A DNA stretch of 64,000 nucleotides, from contig CAZVIQ010000001.1 in assembly GCA_964626795.1 (NCBI GenBank), positions 3,713 through 67,712 of the forward strand, read 5' to 3'. The notes below the pieces were generated by a model. The model searched no databases, was not told the origin of the DNA, and saw nothing but the letters and a program-made list of their open reading frames with translations. Source of the stretch: RGIG1840 sp964626795 (lineage in GTDB: Bacteria > Bacillota_I > Bacilli_A > RF39 > UBA660). A program made the translations under genes and the position numbers. Below are positions 24,361 to 33,182 of the stretch, piece after piece. Positions within the stretch are counted from its first letter, which is position 1. Each line of letters opens with the position of its first letter.

Positions 24361-25017
24361 ATGGTTTACAAACCAAAAAGTTGGGTGAAATTTCTAAAAG
24401 TATTTTTTGTAATATATATATGTATATTAATGAATGGTGTTACTTTTAAACAATCAAAAGATAACATAATAATTAGAAATGAAAATTTAAGTAAAAACAC
24501 AGAAAAAAATTTTATAGATGAAAATACTATTGCAGATTTAGAGTTTAAAGAACTTGTTGAAGTGGAAGAAAAACAAGAAGAAGTAATTGTTGTTCCTAGT
24601 AAATATCTTTCATTACCGGAACGTGGTTTTACCGTAACTACTGATAATAGAACCTATGAACTTTCTTATTCTGATTTCGTTCTTTTGGCAGCTGTTATAG
24701 CATCAGAAGCAAATAGAAATAGTATAGATGATGTTTTAGCAGTATCTTCAGTTATTTTAAATAGAGCAGATACAAAAAACTTAAATCCAATAGATGTTGT
24801 TACTGCACCAGGACAGTTTTCTGGATATCTTGTAGGATATTATTTAAGATATATGGATGATTCAGGAAACTTAAGAAATGTAAATCAAGAATTTATTGAT
24901 ACAGTTCATGATGCTTTAGCTGGTACTAGAAATAATACTTATTACAGTTTTCGTTCATGGGGAACTTCGAGTTATAGTGATAACTATATAACTGAAAATG
25001 GAAATAGATATAATTAA
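24361..25017 (+). CDS. Cell-wall hydrolase, SleB/CwlJ-like catalytic domain
   Basis: This is a 218-residue exported or membrane-anchored protein: an N-terminal hydrophobic helix (about 12-28), an acidic linker, and a C-terminal Hydrolase_2 domain from about residue 98. The domain shows VIASEANRNSIDDVLAVSSV, ILNRA and QFSGY, with the catalytic glutamate in the ASEA segment. SleB and CwlJ degrade cortex muramic-lactam peptidoglycan during germination. In Bacillus this position between tatD and rsmA holds yabE and rnmV; here rnmV is missing. Whether it acts on cortex or vegetative wall is not shown by sequence. Confidence 0.82.
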   Translation: MVYKPKSWVKFLKVFFVIYICILMNGVTFKQSKDNIIIRNENLSKNTEKNFIDENTIADLEFKELVEVEEKQEEVIVVPSKYLSLPERGFTVTTDNRTYELSYSDFVLLAAVIASEANRNSIDDVLAVSSVILNRADTKNLNPIDVVTAPGQFSGYLVGYYLRYMDDSGNLRNVNQEFIDTVHDALAGTRNNTYYSFRSWGTSSYSDNYITENGNRYN

Positions 25018-25018
25018 T

Positions 25019-25801
25019 ATGGATGGATTTAAATATAAAAAATCATTAGGACAGAATTTTCTTCATGATAAAAATATAATAAAAAAAATTATTGAATCTT
25101 CAGAATTAACTGAGGATTCTTTAGTTTTAGAAGTTGGTCCAGGAGAAGGCGCACTAACAAAAGAATTAATAAGTACAAAGGCTAAAATAATCTCATTTGA
25201 AATTGATAAAAGATTAGAAGAAACTTTAGCTAAAATAAAAAATGATAATTTAACAATTATTTATGAAGATTTTTTAAAAATTGATTTAAAAAATGTACTT
25301 AAAAACTACAAGTATAAAAAAATACATTTAATTGCAAATTTGCCATATTACATTACTACTCCAATAATTAATAAAGTAATAAATGAAACCGAAGTAGAAG
25401 AAATGATAATTATGGTACAAAAAGAAGTAGCTGATCGATTTAAAGCAAAACCAAATACAAAAGAATATAACTCTTTAAGTGTATTTCTTCAATATAATTT
25501 TGAAATACAGTTAGTAACAATTGTTAGTAAGAATTCCTTTATACCAAAACCAAAAGTTGACAGTGCTGTTATTAAATTTTCTAGAAAAAACGAAAAACTT
25601 AGTGCTAAAAATGAGGAAATATTTTTTAAATTAGTAAAAGATTCTTTTAAGTTTAAAAGAAAGAATTTAAAAAATAATTTATTTGATTATGACCTAAAAG
25701 TTATAGAAAATGTTTTAAAAACATTTAATAAAGATTTAACTTATAGGGCTGAATCATTAACAATAGATGAATTTATAAAAATATCTAACGAAATTGCTTA
25801 G
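25019..25801 (+). CDS. rsmA: 16S rRNA dimethyladenosine transferase RsmA
   Basis: RsmA (KsgA) dimethylates A1518 and A1519 of 16S rRNA. The protein, about 260 residues, shows KKSLGQNFLHD at its start, the SAM motif LEVGPGEGALT, and the catalytic NLPYY. MVQKEVADRF and FIPKPKVDSAV follow. The ATG at 25019 lies one base after the preceding gene ends; an alternative ATG at 24998 adds seven residues. Neither has a clear ribosome binding site, suggesting coupling to the hydrolase gene. Confidence 0.95.
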   Translation: MDGFKYKKSLGQNFLHDKNIIKKIIESSELTEDSLVLEVGPGEGALTKELISTKAKIISFEIDKRLEETLAKIKNDNLTIIYEDFLKIDLKNVLKNYKYKKIHLIANLPYYITTPIINKVINETEVEEMIIMVQKEVADRFKAKPNTKEYNSLSVFLQYNFEIQLVTIVSKNSFIPKPKVDSAVIKFSRKNEKLSAKNEEIFFKLVKDSFKFKRKNLKNNLFDYDLKVIENVLKTFNKDLTYRAESLTIDEFIKISNEIA

Positions 25802-25811
25802 ATATTTTTTT
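25781..25811 (+). terminator. Terminator of the rsmA transcript
   Basis: Arms ATATCTAA (25781-25788) and TTAGATAT (25798-25805) with a nine-base loop are followed by seven T. The rsmA stop codon is part of the hairpin. Confidence 0.85.
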
Positions 25812-25838
25812 ATAAAGTATTAAATTTTAATCTCGTTA

Positions 25839-25867
25839 GTATATAAGTACGGTTTATAAACATTATA
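25839..25867 (+). promoter_or_regulatory. Possible sporulation-type promoter of the collagen-like gene
   Basis: GTATA (25839-25843) and CATTATA (25861-25867), 17 bases apart, resemble a sigma-G promoter of Bacillus (GHATR and CATWHTA). No good vegetative -35 box is visible. Such short motifs occur often in AT-rich DNA, so this is only a suggestion. Confidence 0.3.
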
Positions 25868-25900
25868 ATTCATAAAATAATATGAAAGGAGTTAAAATAA

Positions 25901-26536
25901 ATGAGTAATTGTAATTGCTGTGATAGCACATTGCAAAGAATAAATATAAATCCTTGTTGTTGTTTTGGCCCCATAGGCCCCACTGGACCAACAGGCCCGA
26001 CAGGACCACAGGGTATAGCTGGAGATATAGGCCCCACTGGACCAACTGGGCCGACAGGACCACAAGGTATAATTGGAAATATAGGTCCAACTGGACCAAC
26101 AGGTCCCACTGGAGAAGTGGTTTTAGCTTACGGATCTTTAAGATCAGCTACTTTAGAAACTCCGGGAGAAACTTTAACTACCATACCATTTAGTATAGTT
26201 GGACCTTTATCTAGCGATATAACTTTTAGTTTATCAGGCAATGAATTAGTGGTAGGTGAGGATGGTGTTTATCAAATAACATTATCTATTAACGGTGAAG
26301 CTACAGTCAACCCGGATCCAGACGAGCCATATGCAGAAGCTGTTATTACTGTGAATGGTACACCGATTTTTGGTGATGCTAGTACATTTTTTAAAATACC
26401 AAATAGAAGTAGTTCAACTTTTGTAGTTCAAGCGAATTTAACAGCAGGAGATGAGGTAGGAGGAAGTGCTAGTACCGCTTTTCCTACTCTAGGCTATGCG
26501 AACAGATCTTTAACTATTGTTAAATTAAGTAATTAA
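25901..26536 (+). CDS. Collagen-like spore/surface protein (BclA-like)
   Basis: This 211-residue protein has three parts. A cysteine-rich N-terminus (MSNCNCCDSTLQRININPCCC) has no signal peptide. Next comes a collagen-type region of Gly-X-Y triplets, mostly GPTGPTGPQG (about 24-71). The C-terminal all-beta domain of about 140 residues resembles the jelly-roll tip of BclA-like glycoproteins. BclA-type proteins form trimeric hairs on spores, and threonines in GPT triplets are glycosylation sites in relatives. AAAGGAG precedes the ATG. It sits between rsmA and the spore protease gene yabG. Base composition is markedly richer in G+C across the repeats. Confidence 0.82.
   Translation: MSNCNCCDSTLQRININPCCCFGPIGPTGPTGPTGPQGIAGDIGPTGPTGPTGPQGIIGNIGPTGPTGPTGEVVLAYGSLRSATLETPGETLTTIPFSIVGPLSSDITFSLSGNELVVGEDGVYQITLSINGEATVNPDPDEPYAEAVITVNGTPIFGDASTFFKIPNRSSSTFVVQANLTAGDEVGGSASTAFPTLGYANRSLTIVKLSN
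25976..26113 (+). repeat. 54-bp tandem repeat encoding Gly-X-Y triplets
   Basis: Two complete 54-bp units (25976-26029 and 26030-26083) and a partial third (26084-26113) encode GPTGPTGPTGPQG followed by a short IxGxI spacer. The units differ by a few substitutions. Such in-frame tandem units can expand or contract, changing filament length between strains. Confidence 0.85.
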
Positions 26537-26583
26537 ATTTAATATATTGAATTAAAATAAAAGAATCGATAAGAAATTATAAT

Positions 26584-26627
26584 AAATATAGATTTTAGAC
26601 TAATTAGTTTTATGAATCTATATTTTT
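26584..26627 (+). terminator. Terminator of the collagen-like gene
   Basis: Arms 26584-26594 (AAATATAGATT) and 26615-26625 (AATCTATATTT) enclose a 20-base loop and end in a T-rich tail. Confidence 0.7.
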
Positions 26628-26702
26628 ATTTCGAAAATTTTTATATAAAAACATATAATATATTTTTAAGATTTTTACATATGTTTAAATAGGTGAATTA
26701 AA

Positions 26703-27485
26703 ATGATTAAAATAGGTGATTTTGTTACAAGAAAATCATATAACCACGATATTGTTTTTAAAGTAATTGGTGTTAATGGAAAAGAATTTACATTAAAAGG
26801 TCTTAATGTACGACTTATAGCAGATGCAAATGAAACAGATTTAGAAATAGCTTCAAAAGAAAGAAGCAATTATGATGATGATTATGCAATTAAATGTCTT
26901 AATGATAGGCTTAATAGAAGTGATTATTTTTATATACCAGGTAAAGTATTACATATTGATGGAGATAAGGATTATCTAAAAAGATGCATGGAATATTATA
27001 AAAAGGCTGGGATAATGGCAATAGGCAAAAGTGTCAACGAAGAAGAAACATCAAAAATTATACCTAGCCTTCTTACTGAGTATAATCCAGATATAGTGGT
27101 TATAACCGGTCATGATGCTTATTATAAAAAAAGAATAGGTACAAGAGATATGTATAAAAATAGTTCAAATTTTGTTAAAAGTGTAAAAGAAGCGAGAAAG
27201 TATGAAAAAAGTAATGAAAATCTAATAATTATAGCAGGAGCTTGCCAGAGTAATTATGAAGAACTAATTAAAAGTGGAGCAAACTTTGCATCAAGTCCTA
27301 AAAGAATAAATATTCATGCATTAGATCCTGCTATAATCGCGACAACTCTAAGTTTAAGTGAAAGAGATCAAAATATAGATCTAATAGAATTGTTAGAAAA
27401 AACAAAATATGGAAAAGATGGAATGGGCGGACTTAAATCCAAGGGAATGATGTATACTGGATATCCAAGGAATAATGCATCGTGA
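26703..27485 (+). CDS. yabG: Sporulation-specific protease YabG
   Basis: YabG is a cysteine-type protease that trims spore coat proteins for cross-linking and, in clostridia, processes germination factors. The 260-residue protein has the KIGDFVTRKSYNHDIVFKV start, HIDGDKDYL, VVITGHDAYYK and IIAGACQSNYEEL (likely active-site Cys with the preceding His). The end is GGLKSKGMMYTGYP. CATATAATA at 26652-26660 resembles a sigma-K -10 box, the expected class, but no clear -35 is seen. Its TGA overlaps the veg start codon. Confidence 0.93.
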   Translation: MIKIGDFVTRKSYNHDIVFKVIGVNGKEFTLKGLNVRLIADANETDLEIASKERSNYDDDYAIKCLNDRLNRSDYFYIPGKVLHIDGDKDYLKRCMEYYKKAGIMAIGKSVNEEETSKIIPSLLTEYNPDIVVITGHDAYYKKRIGTRDMYKNSSNFVKSVKEARKYEKSNENLIIIAGACQSNYEELIKSGANFASSPKRINIHALDPAIIATTLSLSERDQNIDLIELLEKTKYGKDGMGGLKSKGMMYTGYPRNNAS

Positions 27486-27700
27486 ATATAGAAAAAATTA
27501 AAGCGAAAATAGACGATTTAACAGGCAAAAAAGTAGTTGCAAAAGTAAATATAGGTAGAAATAAATTTGAAGTTTATGAAGGAATTATTCTACAGACTTA
27601 TCCATCTCTTTTTACAATTAAAGTTTCTGAAGAAATAAAATCTTTCTCTTATGCTGATATTTTAACAAAAAACGTTGTAATTAAGTTATTAAATGCTTGA
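27482..27700 (+). CDS. veg: Veg protein
   Basis: This 72-residue Veg-family protein starts at a GTG that overlaps the yabG stop (GTGA). Recognisable parts are IKAKIDDLTGKKVVAKVNIGR and YPSLFTIKV. In B. subtilis Veg is abundant and stimulates biofilm matrix genes by antagonising SinR; whether that applies here is unknown because no SinR system is in the window. yabG-veg-spoVG order resembles Bacillus. Confidence 0.9.
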   Translation: MNIEKIKAKIDDLTGKKVVAKVNIGRNKFEVYEGIILQTYPSLFTIKVSEEIKSFSYADILTKNVVIKLLNA

Positions 27701-27725
27701 CTAGAAGTTAAAAGGGTTGTAAAAT
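27697..27725 (+). promoter_or_regulatory. Promoter of spoVG
   Basis: TTGACT (27697-27702), 17-base spacer and TAAAAT (27720-27725) overlap the veg stop codon and predict a start near 27733. In Bacillus spoVG is driven by sigma-H; here a vegetative-type promoter is the visible candidate. Confidence 0.65.
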
Positions 27726-27758
27726 TAATTTAGAAAGCTTAGAGGAGGAATTTAAACA

Positions 27759-28046
27759 ATGAAAATAACATCAGTTAATATACGTAAGGTAAACAAAGAA
27801 AACTCACGTATGAGAGGTATCGCGTCTGTTCTTTTAGATGATGAATTTGCAGTACATGATATTAGAATAATTGAAGGTGATAAAGGTCTGTTTATAGCAA
27901 TGCCAAGCAGAAAAACTGCTACAGGTAGCTATAGAGACATTGCTCATCCTATTTCACAAGAAGTTAGAAGTGTTTTCGAAAGAGAAATCTTAGATGCTTA
28001 TGAAAAAGCAGAAGACGAACCAACAAACGAATTAGAAGAAGAATAA
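27759..28046 (+). CDS. spoVG: SpoVG, RNA/DNA-binding septation regulator
   Basis: This 95-residue protein has ITSVNIRKVNKENSRMRGIAS, an FAVHDIRIIEGDKGLFIAMPSRK core and a YRDIAHPIS segment, all diagnostic of SpoVG. The family binds nucleic acids and affects septation, capsule and sporulation. A strong AGAGGAGG site precedes the ATG. The acidic C-terminus ends in EEE. It has its own promoter and terminator. Confidence 0.96.
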   Translation: MKITSVNIRKVNKENSRMRGIASVLLDDEFAVHDIRIIEGDKGLFIAMPSRKTATGSYRDIAHPISQEVRSVFEREILDAYEKAEDEPTNELEEE

Positions 28047-28054
28047 AAAACGAG

Positions 28055-28077
28055 AGTTCTAGAAATAGAGCTTTTTT
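28055..28077 (+). terminator. Terminator of spoVG
   Basis: Arms AGTTCTA (28055-28061) and TAGAGCT (28066-28072) flank a GAAA tetraloop and precede six T. Confidence 0.8.
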
Positions 28078-28139
28078 CATGCGTTTATATATCTTTTTCA
28101 TATAATTTTTGTTAAAATATTTAATGAAGGTGAAATGAC

Positions 28140-30661
28140 ATGAATATATTTAAAAAATTATTTGATTATGAAACAAAGGAATTAATAAAATTTGAAAAGC
28201 AAGCTAATGAAATTCTTGCTTTAGAAGAAACAATAGCAAAATTAACAGATCCTGAATTAAAAGCTAAAACTGATGAATTCAAAACTAGACTTTCAAAAGG
28301 TGAAACTATTGAAGATATTTTAATCGAAGCATTTGCGGTTGCGCGTGAAGCTGCTTTTAGAGGTATAGGTGAAANNNNNNNNNNNNNNNNNNNNNNNNNN
28401 NNNNNNNNNNNNNNNNNNNNNNNNNNNNNNNNNNNNCAATTCATTATGGCAATATATCTGAAATGAAAACAGGTGAAGGAAAAACTTTAACTACAGTTCT
28501 TCCTGCTTATTTAAACGCTTTGACTGGAAAAGGAGTTCATGTTGTAACAACTAATGAATATCTTTCAAGCAGAAATGCTGAATGGATGGGACCAATTTAT
28601 GATCTTTTAGGTGTATCTGTAGGTGTTAATTTGAAAGAAATGAACGCGGCAGAGAAAACAGAAGCATACGCTAAAGATATTACATATACAACAAATAACG
28701 AACTTGGTTTTGATTACCTAAGAGATAATATGGTTGTAAGAAAAGAAAGCAGAGTTCAAAGAGGACTTAACTTTGCAATAATAGATGAGGTTGACTCTAT
28801 TTTAATAGATGAAGCAAGAACTCCACTTATTATATCAGGCGGTGTAAGCAAAAGTGATGATTTGTATCTTGTAGCTGATAAGATAGCAAAATCTTTAAAA
28901 GTAACAGATTATGTTATAGATGAAAAAACTAAAAAAGTAACACTTACTGAAGAAGGTGTTAAAAATGCTGAAAGACTATCAAATGTTCAAAATTTATATG
29001 ATATAGAAAACAGTATGCTCGTTCATAATTTAGATAAGGCAATGACTGCAAACTATGCTTTTAAAAAAGATATTGATTATGTAGTAGAAGATAATAAAAT
29101 AATTATAGTTGATTTATTTACAGGAAGACTTATGCATGGAAGACAGTTCAGCGAGGGATTACATCAAGCACTTGAGGCAAAAGAAGGCGTTAAAATAAAC
29201 AGTGAAACTAAAACTTTTGCAACTATTACATTTCAAAATCTATTTAGAATGTATGAAAAACTTTCTGGTATGACAGGAACTGCTAAAACAGAAGAAGAAG
29301 AGTTTAGAAATATTTATAATATGTATGTTATTGTTATTCCTACAAATGTACCTGTTATAAGAGAAGATGAAACAGATTTAATTTATTCAAGTATGAGAGG
29401 CAAACTTAATGCTATAGTTAAAACTATAGGGGAAATTCATAAATCAGGACAACCTATTTTAGTTGGAACAACTTCAATTGAAAGTTCTGAACTTCTAAGT
29501 AATATGTTAAAAAAACAAGGATTAAAACACGAAGTTTTAAATGCTAAAAATCACGAAAGAGAAGCTCTTATAATTGATAAAGCAGGATTAAAAGGTTCTA
29601 TCACTATAGCTACCAATATGGCAGGACGTGGAACAGATATTAAGCTTGGTAAGGGTGTGAAAGAATTAGGAGGATTATTTGTTATTGGTACGGAGAGACA
29701 TGACTCTAGAAGAATTGATAACCAGCTAAGAGGTCGTGCAGGAAGACAAGGAGATCCTGGAAAATCTAGATTTTTCGTATCAATGGAAGATGATCTAATG
29801 CTTAAATTTGGTTCTGAAAAAATAAAAAGTGTTATGCAAACCATGGGAATTAAAGAAGATCAGGCAATTTCTCATAAAATAATATCTAAAAATATAGAAG
29901 GCTCACAAAAAAGAGTTGAAGGTTTTAACTATGATAGAAGAAAAGCACTCTTAGATTACGATAATGTTATTAGTAAACAAAGAGAAGTGATATATGAAAG
30001 AAGAAACGAGATTTTAGATAAGGAAAGCATAAAAGATAGAATATTTGATATTTTCAAAGAATATGCCAGAAACGAAGTAATGGTTCATATGCCACCTGAA
30101 GATTTACTTACCGATAATGATATAGATAACATAATTGAACACTTTAATGCACATTTATTAAAATCAAAAAAACTATTAAAAAAAGATTTTGATAATAAAG
30201 CACCGGAAGAAGTAATTGATTATATTTATGATATTGTTGTAACTGATTATAATAAAAAGTTAGAAGATGTTCCGGTTGAAGTTCAAAATGATTTTGAGAA
30301 AGCTATTGCTCTTAGAGTACTAGATAAAAACTGGATGGACCAGTTAGATGCTATGGAACATTTAAAAGAAGGTGTCGGACTTCGTGGTTACGCACAAGTA
30401 AATCCACTCCAGGCATATGCAGTTGAAGGTTTTGAACTTTTTGATAATATGATGGCGTCAACTAGTGCTGAAATTACTACATTATTACTTAAAGCTGAAA
30501 TAAGGCAAAACATAGAAAGAAAAGAACATAAAAATTTAAAAACAAATGATAGTAAAGAAACAACTAAAAAGGCACCAAAAAAAGCTGAACAAAAAGTCGG
30601 AAGAAATGATCTTTGTCCTTGCGGAAGTGGAAAAAAATATAAAAAGTGCTGTGGTAAATAA
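28140..30661 (+). CDS. secA: Protein translocase subunit SecA (interrupted by an assembly gap)
   Basis: SecA is the ATPase motor of Sec protein export. The first part (28140-28374) has the N-terminal domain up to AFRGIGE. After the N-run the frame resumes with IHYGNISEMKTGEGKT, the Walker A region. It continues through DEVDSILIDEARTPLIISG, the preprotein-binding region, GRGTDIKLG and the helical scaffold. The C-terminal SEC-C zinc motif is CPCGSGKKYKKCC. The two parts are in different frames only because the N-run (62) is not a multiple of three. From alignment logic roughly ten codons are missing, so the gene itself is probably intact. Confidence 0.95.
28375..28436. other. Assembly gap (62 N) inside secA
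   Basis: A run of 62 undetermined bases. To keep secA in frame the true distance must be a multiple of three, and conserved SecA spacing before the MKTGEGKT motif suggests about 30 bases. Confidence 0.95.
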
Positions 30662-30670
30662 TATATTGTA

Positions 30671-30703
30671 AAATAAAACTAAAAATTTTTAGTTTTTATT
30701 TTA
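30671..30703 (+). terminator. Terminator after secA
   Basis: A long A/T-only hairpin: AAATAAAACTAAAAA pairs with TTTTTAGTTTTTATTT (one bulged T). It is followed by further T-rich sequence. Confidence 0.65.
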
Positions 30704-30772
30704 TCATAATCTGAATCTATTATTTTTTGGTTATATTAGTATTTAAAATAACAGAATATTTTGTTGCATCCA

Positions 30773-30822
30773 AATAACTTTAAATTTTGTAAAGTTATTC
30801 CAGTGTAACAAAATAACTTTAC
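30773..30822. promoter_or_regulatory. Alternating inverted repeats upstream of the DUF4143 ATPase gene
   Basis: Three copies of a 10-11 base element alternate in orientation: AATAACTTTA (30773-30782), GTAAAGTTATT (30789-30799) and AATAACTTTAC (30812-30822). Copies 1-2 and 2-3 could form mutually exclusive hairpins, or the copies could be protein operators. A possible promoter TTTACA (30818-30823) with 17-base spacing to TAAAAT (30841-30846) overlaps the third copy, but its start site would fall in the ribosome binding site. The rest of 30704-30864 shows no gene. Confidence 0.5.
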
Positions 30823-30864
30823 ATTTCGGATCGTTTATAGTAAAATAATAAAAGGTGATAAATA

Positions 30865-32067
30865 ATGTTGATTAGAGAAAAATATTTAAGTCAAATAAGA
30901 GATTTTTATGATGAAACATCTTTAATAAAAATCTTTTATGGCTTAAGAAGAAGTGGAAAATCTGTTATATTAACTCAAATAATGAATGAACTTAAAAACA
31001 AAAAAATAAAAGAAGAGCAATTAATATATATAAATTTTGAATCATTAGATTATAACTTTATAAAAAATGCTAAAGATTTAAACGATTATATAAAAAGTAT
31101 GGTAAAGAATAAGAAAAAATATTATATATTTTTAGATGAAATTCAAAAAGTAGAAGAATTTGAAAAAGGAATTAATTCGCTTAGAATTACAGATCAATTT
31201 AGTATATTTATAACAGGTTCTAATAGTAGAATGACTTTTTTAGAATTAGCTACAGATTTATCTGGAAGATATGTTAGTTTTAAAATATTACCTTTATCTT
31301 TTAAAGAAATAGTAGAATTTACAGGTAGTAAAAAAGAAAATTATAAACAATTATTGTTTGATATTTTTGAATGGGGTTCTCTTCCACAAAGATTTTCTTT
31401 TGATAATGAAAAATCCAGATTAAATTATATTTCAGATGTTTATGATTCTATACTTTTAAAAGATGTGGTTGATAGATTAAATATAAAAGATATTACGTCA
31501 TTTAATAAAATACTTCAGTATCTTTTAGAAACAGAGGGAAGAGAATTTTCGGCTACCAATGTACTAAACTATTTAAAACAAGAAAACAATGAACTAGCAA
31601 CTGATACTTTATATAATTATTTAGAAGCTTTGTGTTCAACATTTATAATGAATAAAGTATATAGATACGATATTAAAGGTAAAAGTGTTTTAAAAACGTT
31701 AAATAAGTATTATGCTTCTGATTTAGGAGTCAAAAAAATAAAAACCAATAGTAAAGAATTAAATTACTCGAGTTCTTTAGAGAATGTTGTATATAACGAT
31801 TTACTTTATAAAGGATATGATGTATACATAGGAAAACTTAAAAATGGAGAAGTAGATTTTGTAGCAACAAAAAACAAAGAATTTAAATATATTCAAGTAT
31901 GCTATTTGTTATCATCGGAGGAGACAATTCAAAGAGAGTTTGGTGCATTTAATGAAATAAAAGATTCATATGAAAAATATGTAATATCACTTGATGACGA
32001 AGATTATTCTCAAAACGGAATAAAAAATATAAATATTTTTGACTTTTTGATGAATGATGAATTTTAA
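30865..32067 (+). CDS. AAA ATPase with C-terminal DUF4143 domain
   Basis: This is a 400-residue protein of the large AAA_14/DUF4143 family. The N-terminal AAA domain has Walker A GLRRSGKS (about 25-32) and Walker B YYIFLDEIQ. It also has the sensor FITGSNSRM and RYVSFKILPLSFKEI. A winged-helix-like middle follows, and then a C-terminal nuclease-fold-like region (VVYNDLLYKGYDVYIG..GEVDFVA..YIQVCY) in which the usual catalytic lysine position reads Cys. Biological roles of this family are poorly known. It is inserted between secA and prfB, which are normally adjacent, and carries its own repeat-rich upstream region, suggesting acquisition by transfer. Confidence 0.88.
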   Translation: MLIREKYLSQIRDFYDETSLIKIFYGLRRSGKSVILTQIMNELKNKKIKEEQLIYINFESLDYNFIKNAKDLNDYIKSMVKNKKKYYIFLDEIQKVEEFEKGINSLRITDQFSIFITGSNSRMTFLELATDLSGRYVSFKILPLSFKEIVEFTGSKKENYKQLLFDIFEWGSLPQRFSFDNEKSRLNYISDVYDSILLKDVVDRLNIKDITSFNKILQYLLETEGREFSATNVLNYLKQENNELATDTLYNYLEALCSTFIMNKVYRYDIKGKSVLKTLNKYYASDLGVKKIKTNSKELNYSSSLENVVYNDLLYKGYDVYIGKLKNGEVDFVATKNKEFKYIQVCYLLSSEETIQREFGAFNEIKDSYEKYVISLDDEDYSQNGIKNINIFDFLMNDEF

Positions 32068-32076
32068 GAGGAAATT

Positions 32077-33159
32077 ATGGAACTGAAAGATTTAAAAAAT
32101 AAAATTGATGATATGATAGAAGAATTTGCAGATATTAAGAAGCTTTTAAAAGTAGAAGAAAAAGTTAATGAATTTTGTGCGCTTGAAGATAAAGTTGAGT
32201 CTGAAGAAATTTGGAATAATCCAAATTATCAAGAAATAATGAGCAGGTATTCTAATTTAAAAGAACTTATAGAAAAAATAGATATTACAGAAATAAGAAT
32301 AGAAGATATGAAAGAGATAATAAATATTTCTTGTGATGAAGATAGTGATGTATTAAATGAAGAATTAAAAGATATTAAAGAAATAATTGAGGATTTAAAA
32401 ATTGAATCAATGCTTTCTGGTGAATTTGATAGTAATAACGCTTATATGGAAATCCATAGTGGTGCTGGTGGAACGGAAAGCAATGATTGGGCTAATATGA
32501 TTGCGAGAATGTATATGAGATACTTTGATAATAAGGGTTTTAAATATGAAATTATTAATAAGCAAGAAGGTGAGGAAGTCGGCTTAAAAGGAATTTTTAT
32601 ATATGTTAAAGCTCTTTATGCTTTTGGATATCTTAAGGGAGAAACAGGAGTTCATAGACTTGTGAGAATAAGCCCATTCGATTCTAACTCAAGAAGACAT
32701 ACTTCTTTTGCATCGGTTTTAGTAACTCCGGAAATAGATAAAAATATAAACATAGAAATTAATGAAAAAGATTTAAAAATAGATGTTTATCATAGTGGAG
32801 GAGCTGGAGGACAAAGCGTTAATACTACAGATTCTGCAGTGAGACTTACACACATCCCTACTGGTCTAATAGTGACGTGTCAGAATGAAAGAAGTCAGAT
32901 AAAAAATAAAGAAAAAGCTATGGAAATTTTAAAATCAAGAATTTATATTTTGGAAAAACAGAAATTTAACGATAAATTAAAAGATTTAAAAGGTGATGTT
33001 ATGGATGTTAATTTTGGAAGTGCTATAAGAAGTTATGTAATGTGTCCTTATTCACTTGTAAAAGATGCCAGAACAAACGCTGAAACATCTAATGTTGAAA
33101 AAACTTTAGATGGCGATCTTGATTTATTTATAGAAGCATATCTAAAAACGGAAAAATAA
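32077..33159 (+). CDS. prfB: Peptide chain release factor 2
   Basis: RF2 terminates translation at UGA and UAA. The 360-residue protein has the SPF anticodon tripeptide (RISPFDSNSRRHTSFASV) and GGQ at residues 244-246. The gene is one continuous frame. The programmed +1 frameshift site (CTT TGA near codon 25) found in most prfB genes is absent, so this copy lacks the usual UGA-sensing autoregulation. GAGG lies before the ATG, ten bases after the ATPase gene. Confidence 0.95.
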   Translation: MELKDLKNKIDDMIEEFADIKKLLKVEEKVNEFCALEDKVESEEIWNNPNYQEIMSRYSNLKELIEKIDITEIRIEDMKEIINISCDEDSDVLNEELKDIKEIIEDLKIESMLSGEFDSNNAYMEIHSGAGGTESNDWANMIARMYMRYFDNKGFKYEIINKQEGEEVGLKGIFIYVKALYAFGYLKGETGVHRLVRISPFDSNSRRHTSFASVLVTPEIDKNINIEINEKDLKIDVYHSGGAGGQSVNTTDSAVRLTHIPTGLIVTCQNERSQIKNKEKAMEILKSRIYILEKQKFNDKLKDLKGDVMDVNFGSAIRSYVMCPYSLVKDARTNAETSNVEKTLDGDLDLFIEAYLKTEK

Positions 33160-33182
33160 GTCACTGACAAAATAAGCTAATA

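Noticed and set aside
25863..26109. Minus-strand frames rich in Gly-Pro or Leu-Gln opposite the collagen-like gene
   Set aside because: They are the antisense of a triplet repeat; the plus frame has a good ribosome binding site and a folded C-terminal domain.
25976..26113. CRISPR-like array
   Set aside because: The 54-bp units are contiguous, in frame and encode collagen triplets; there are no unique spacers and no cas genes.
28375..28466. True frameshift in secA
   Set aside because: The frame change coincides exactly with an N-run whose length is not a multiple of three.
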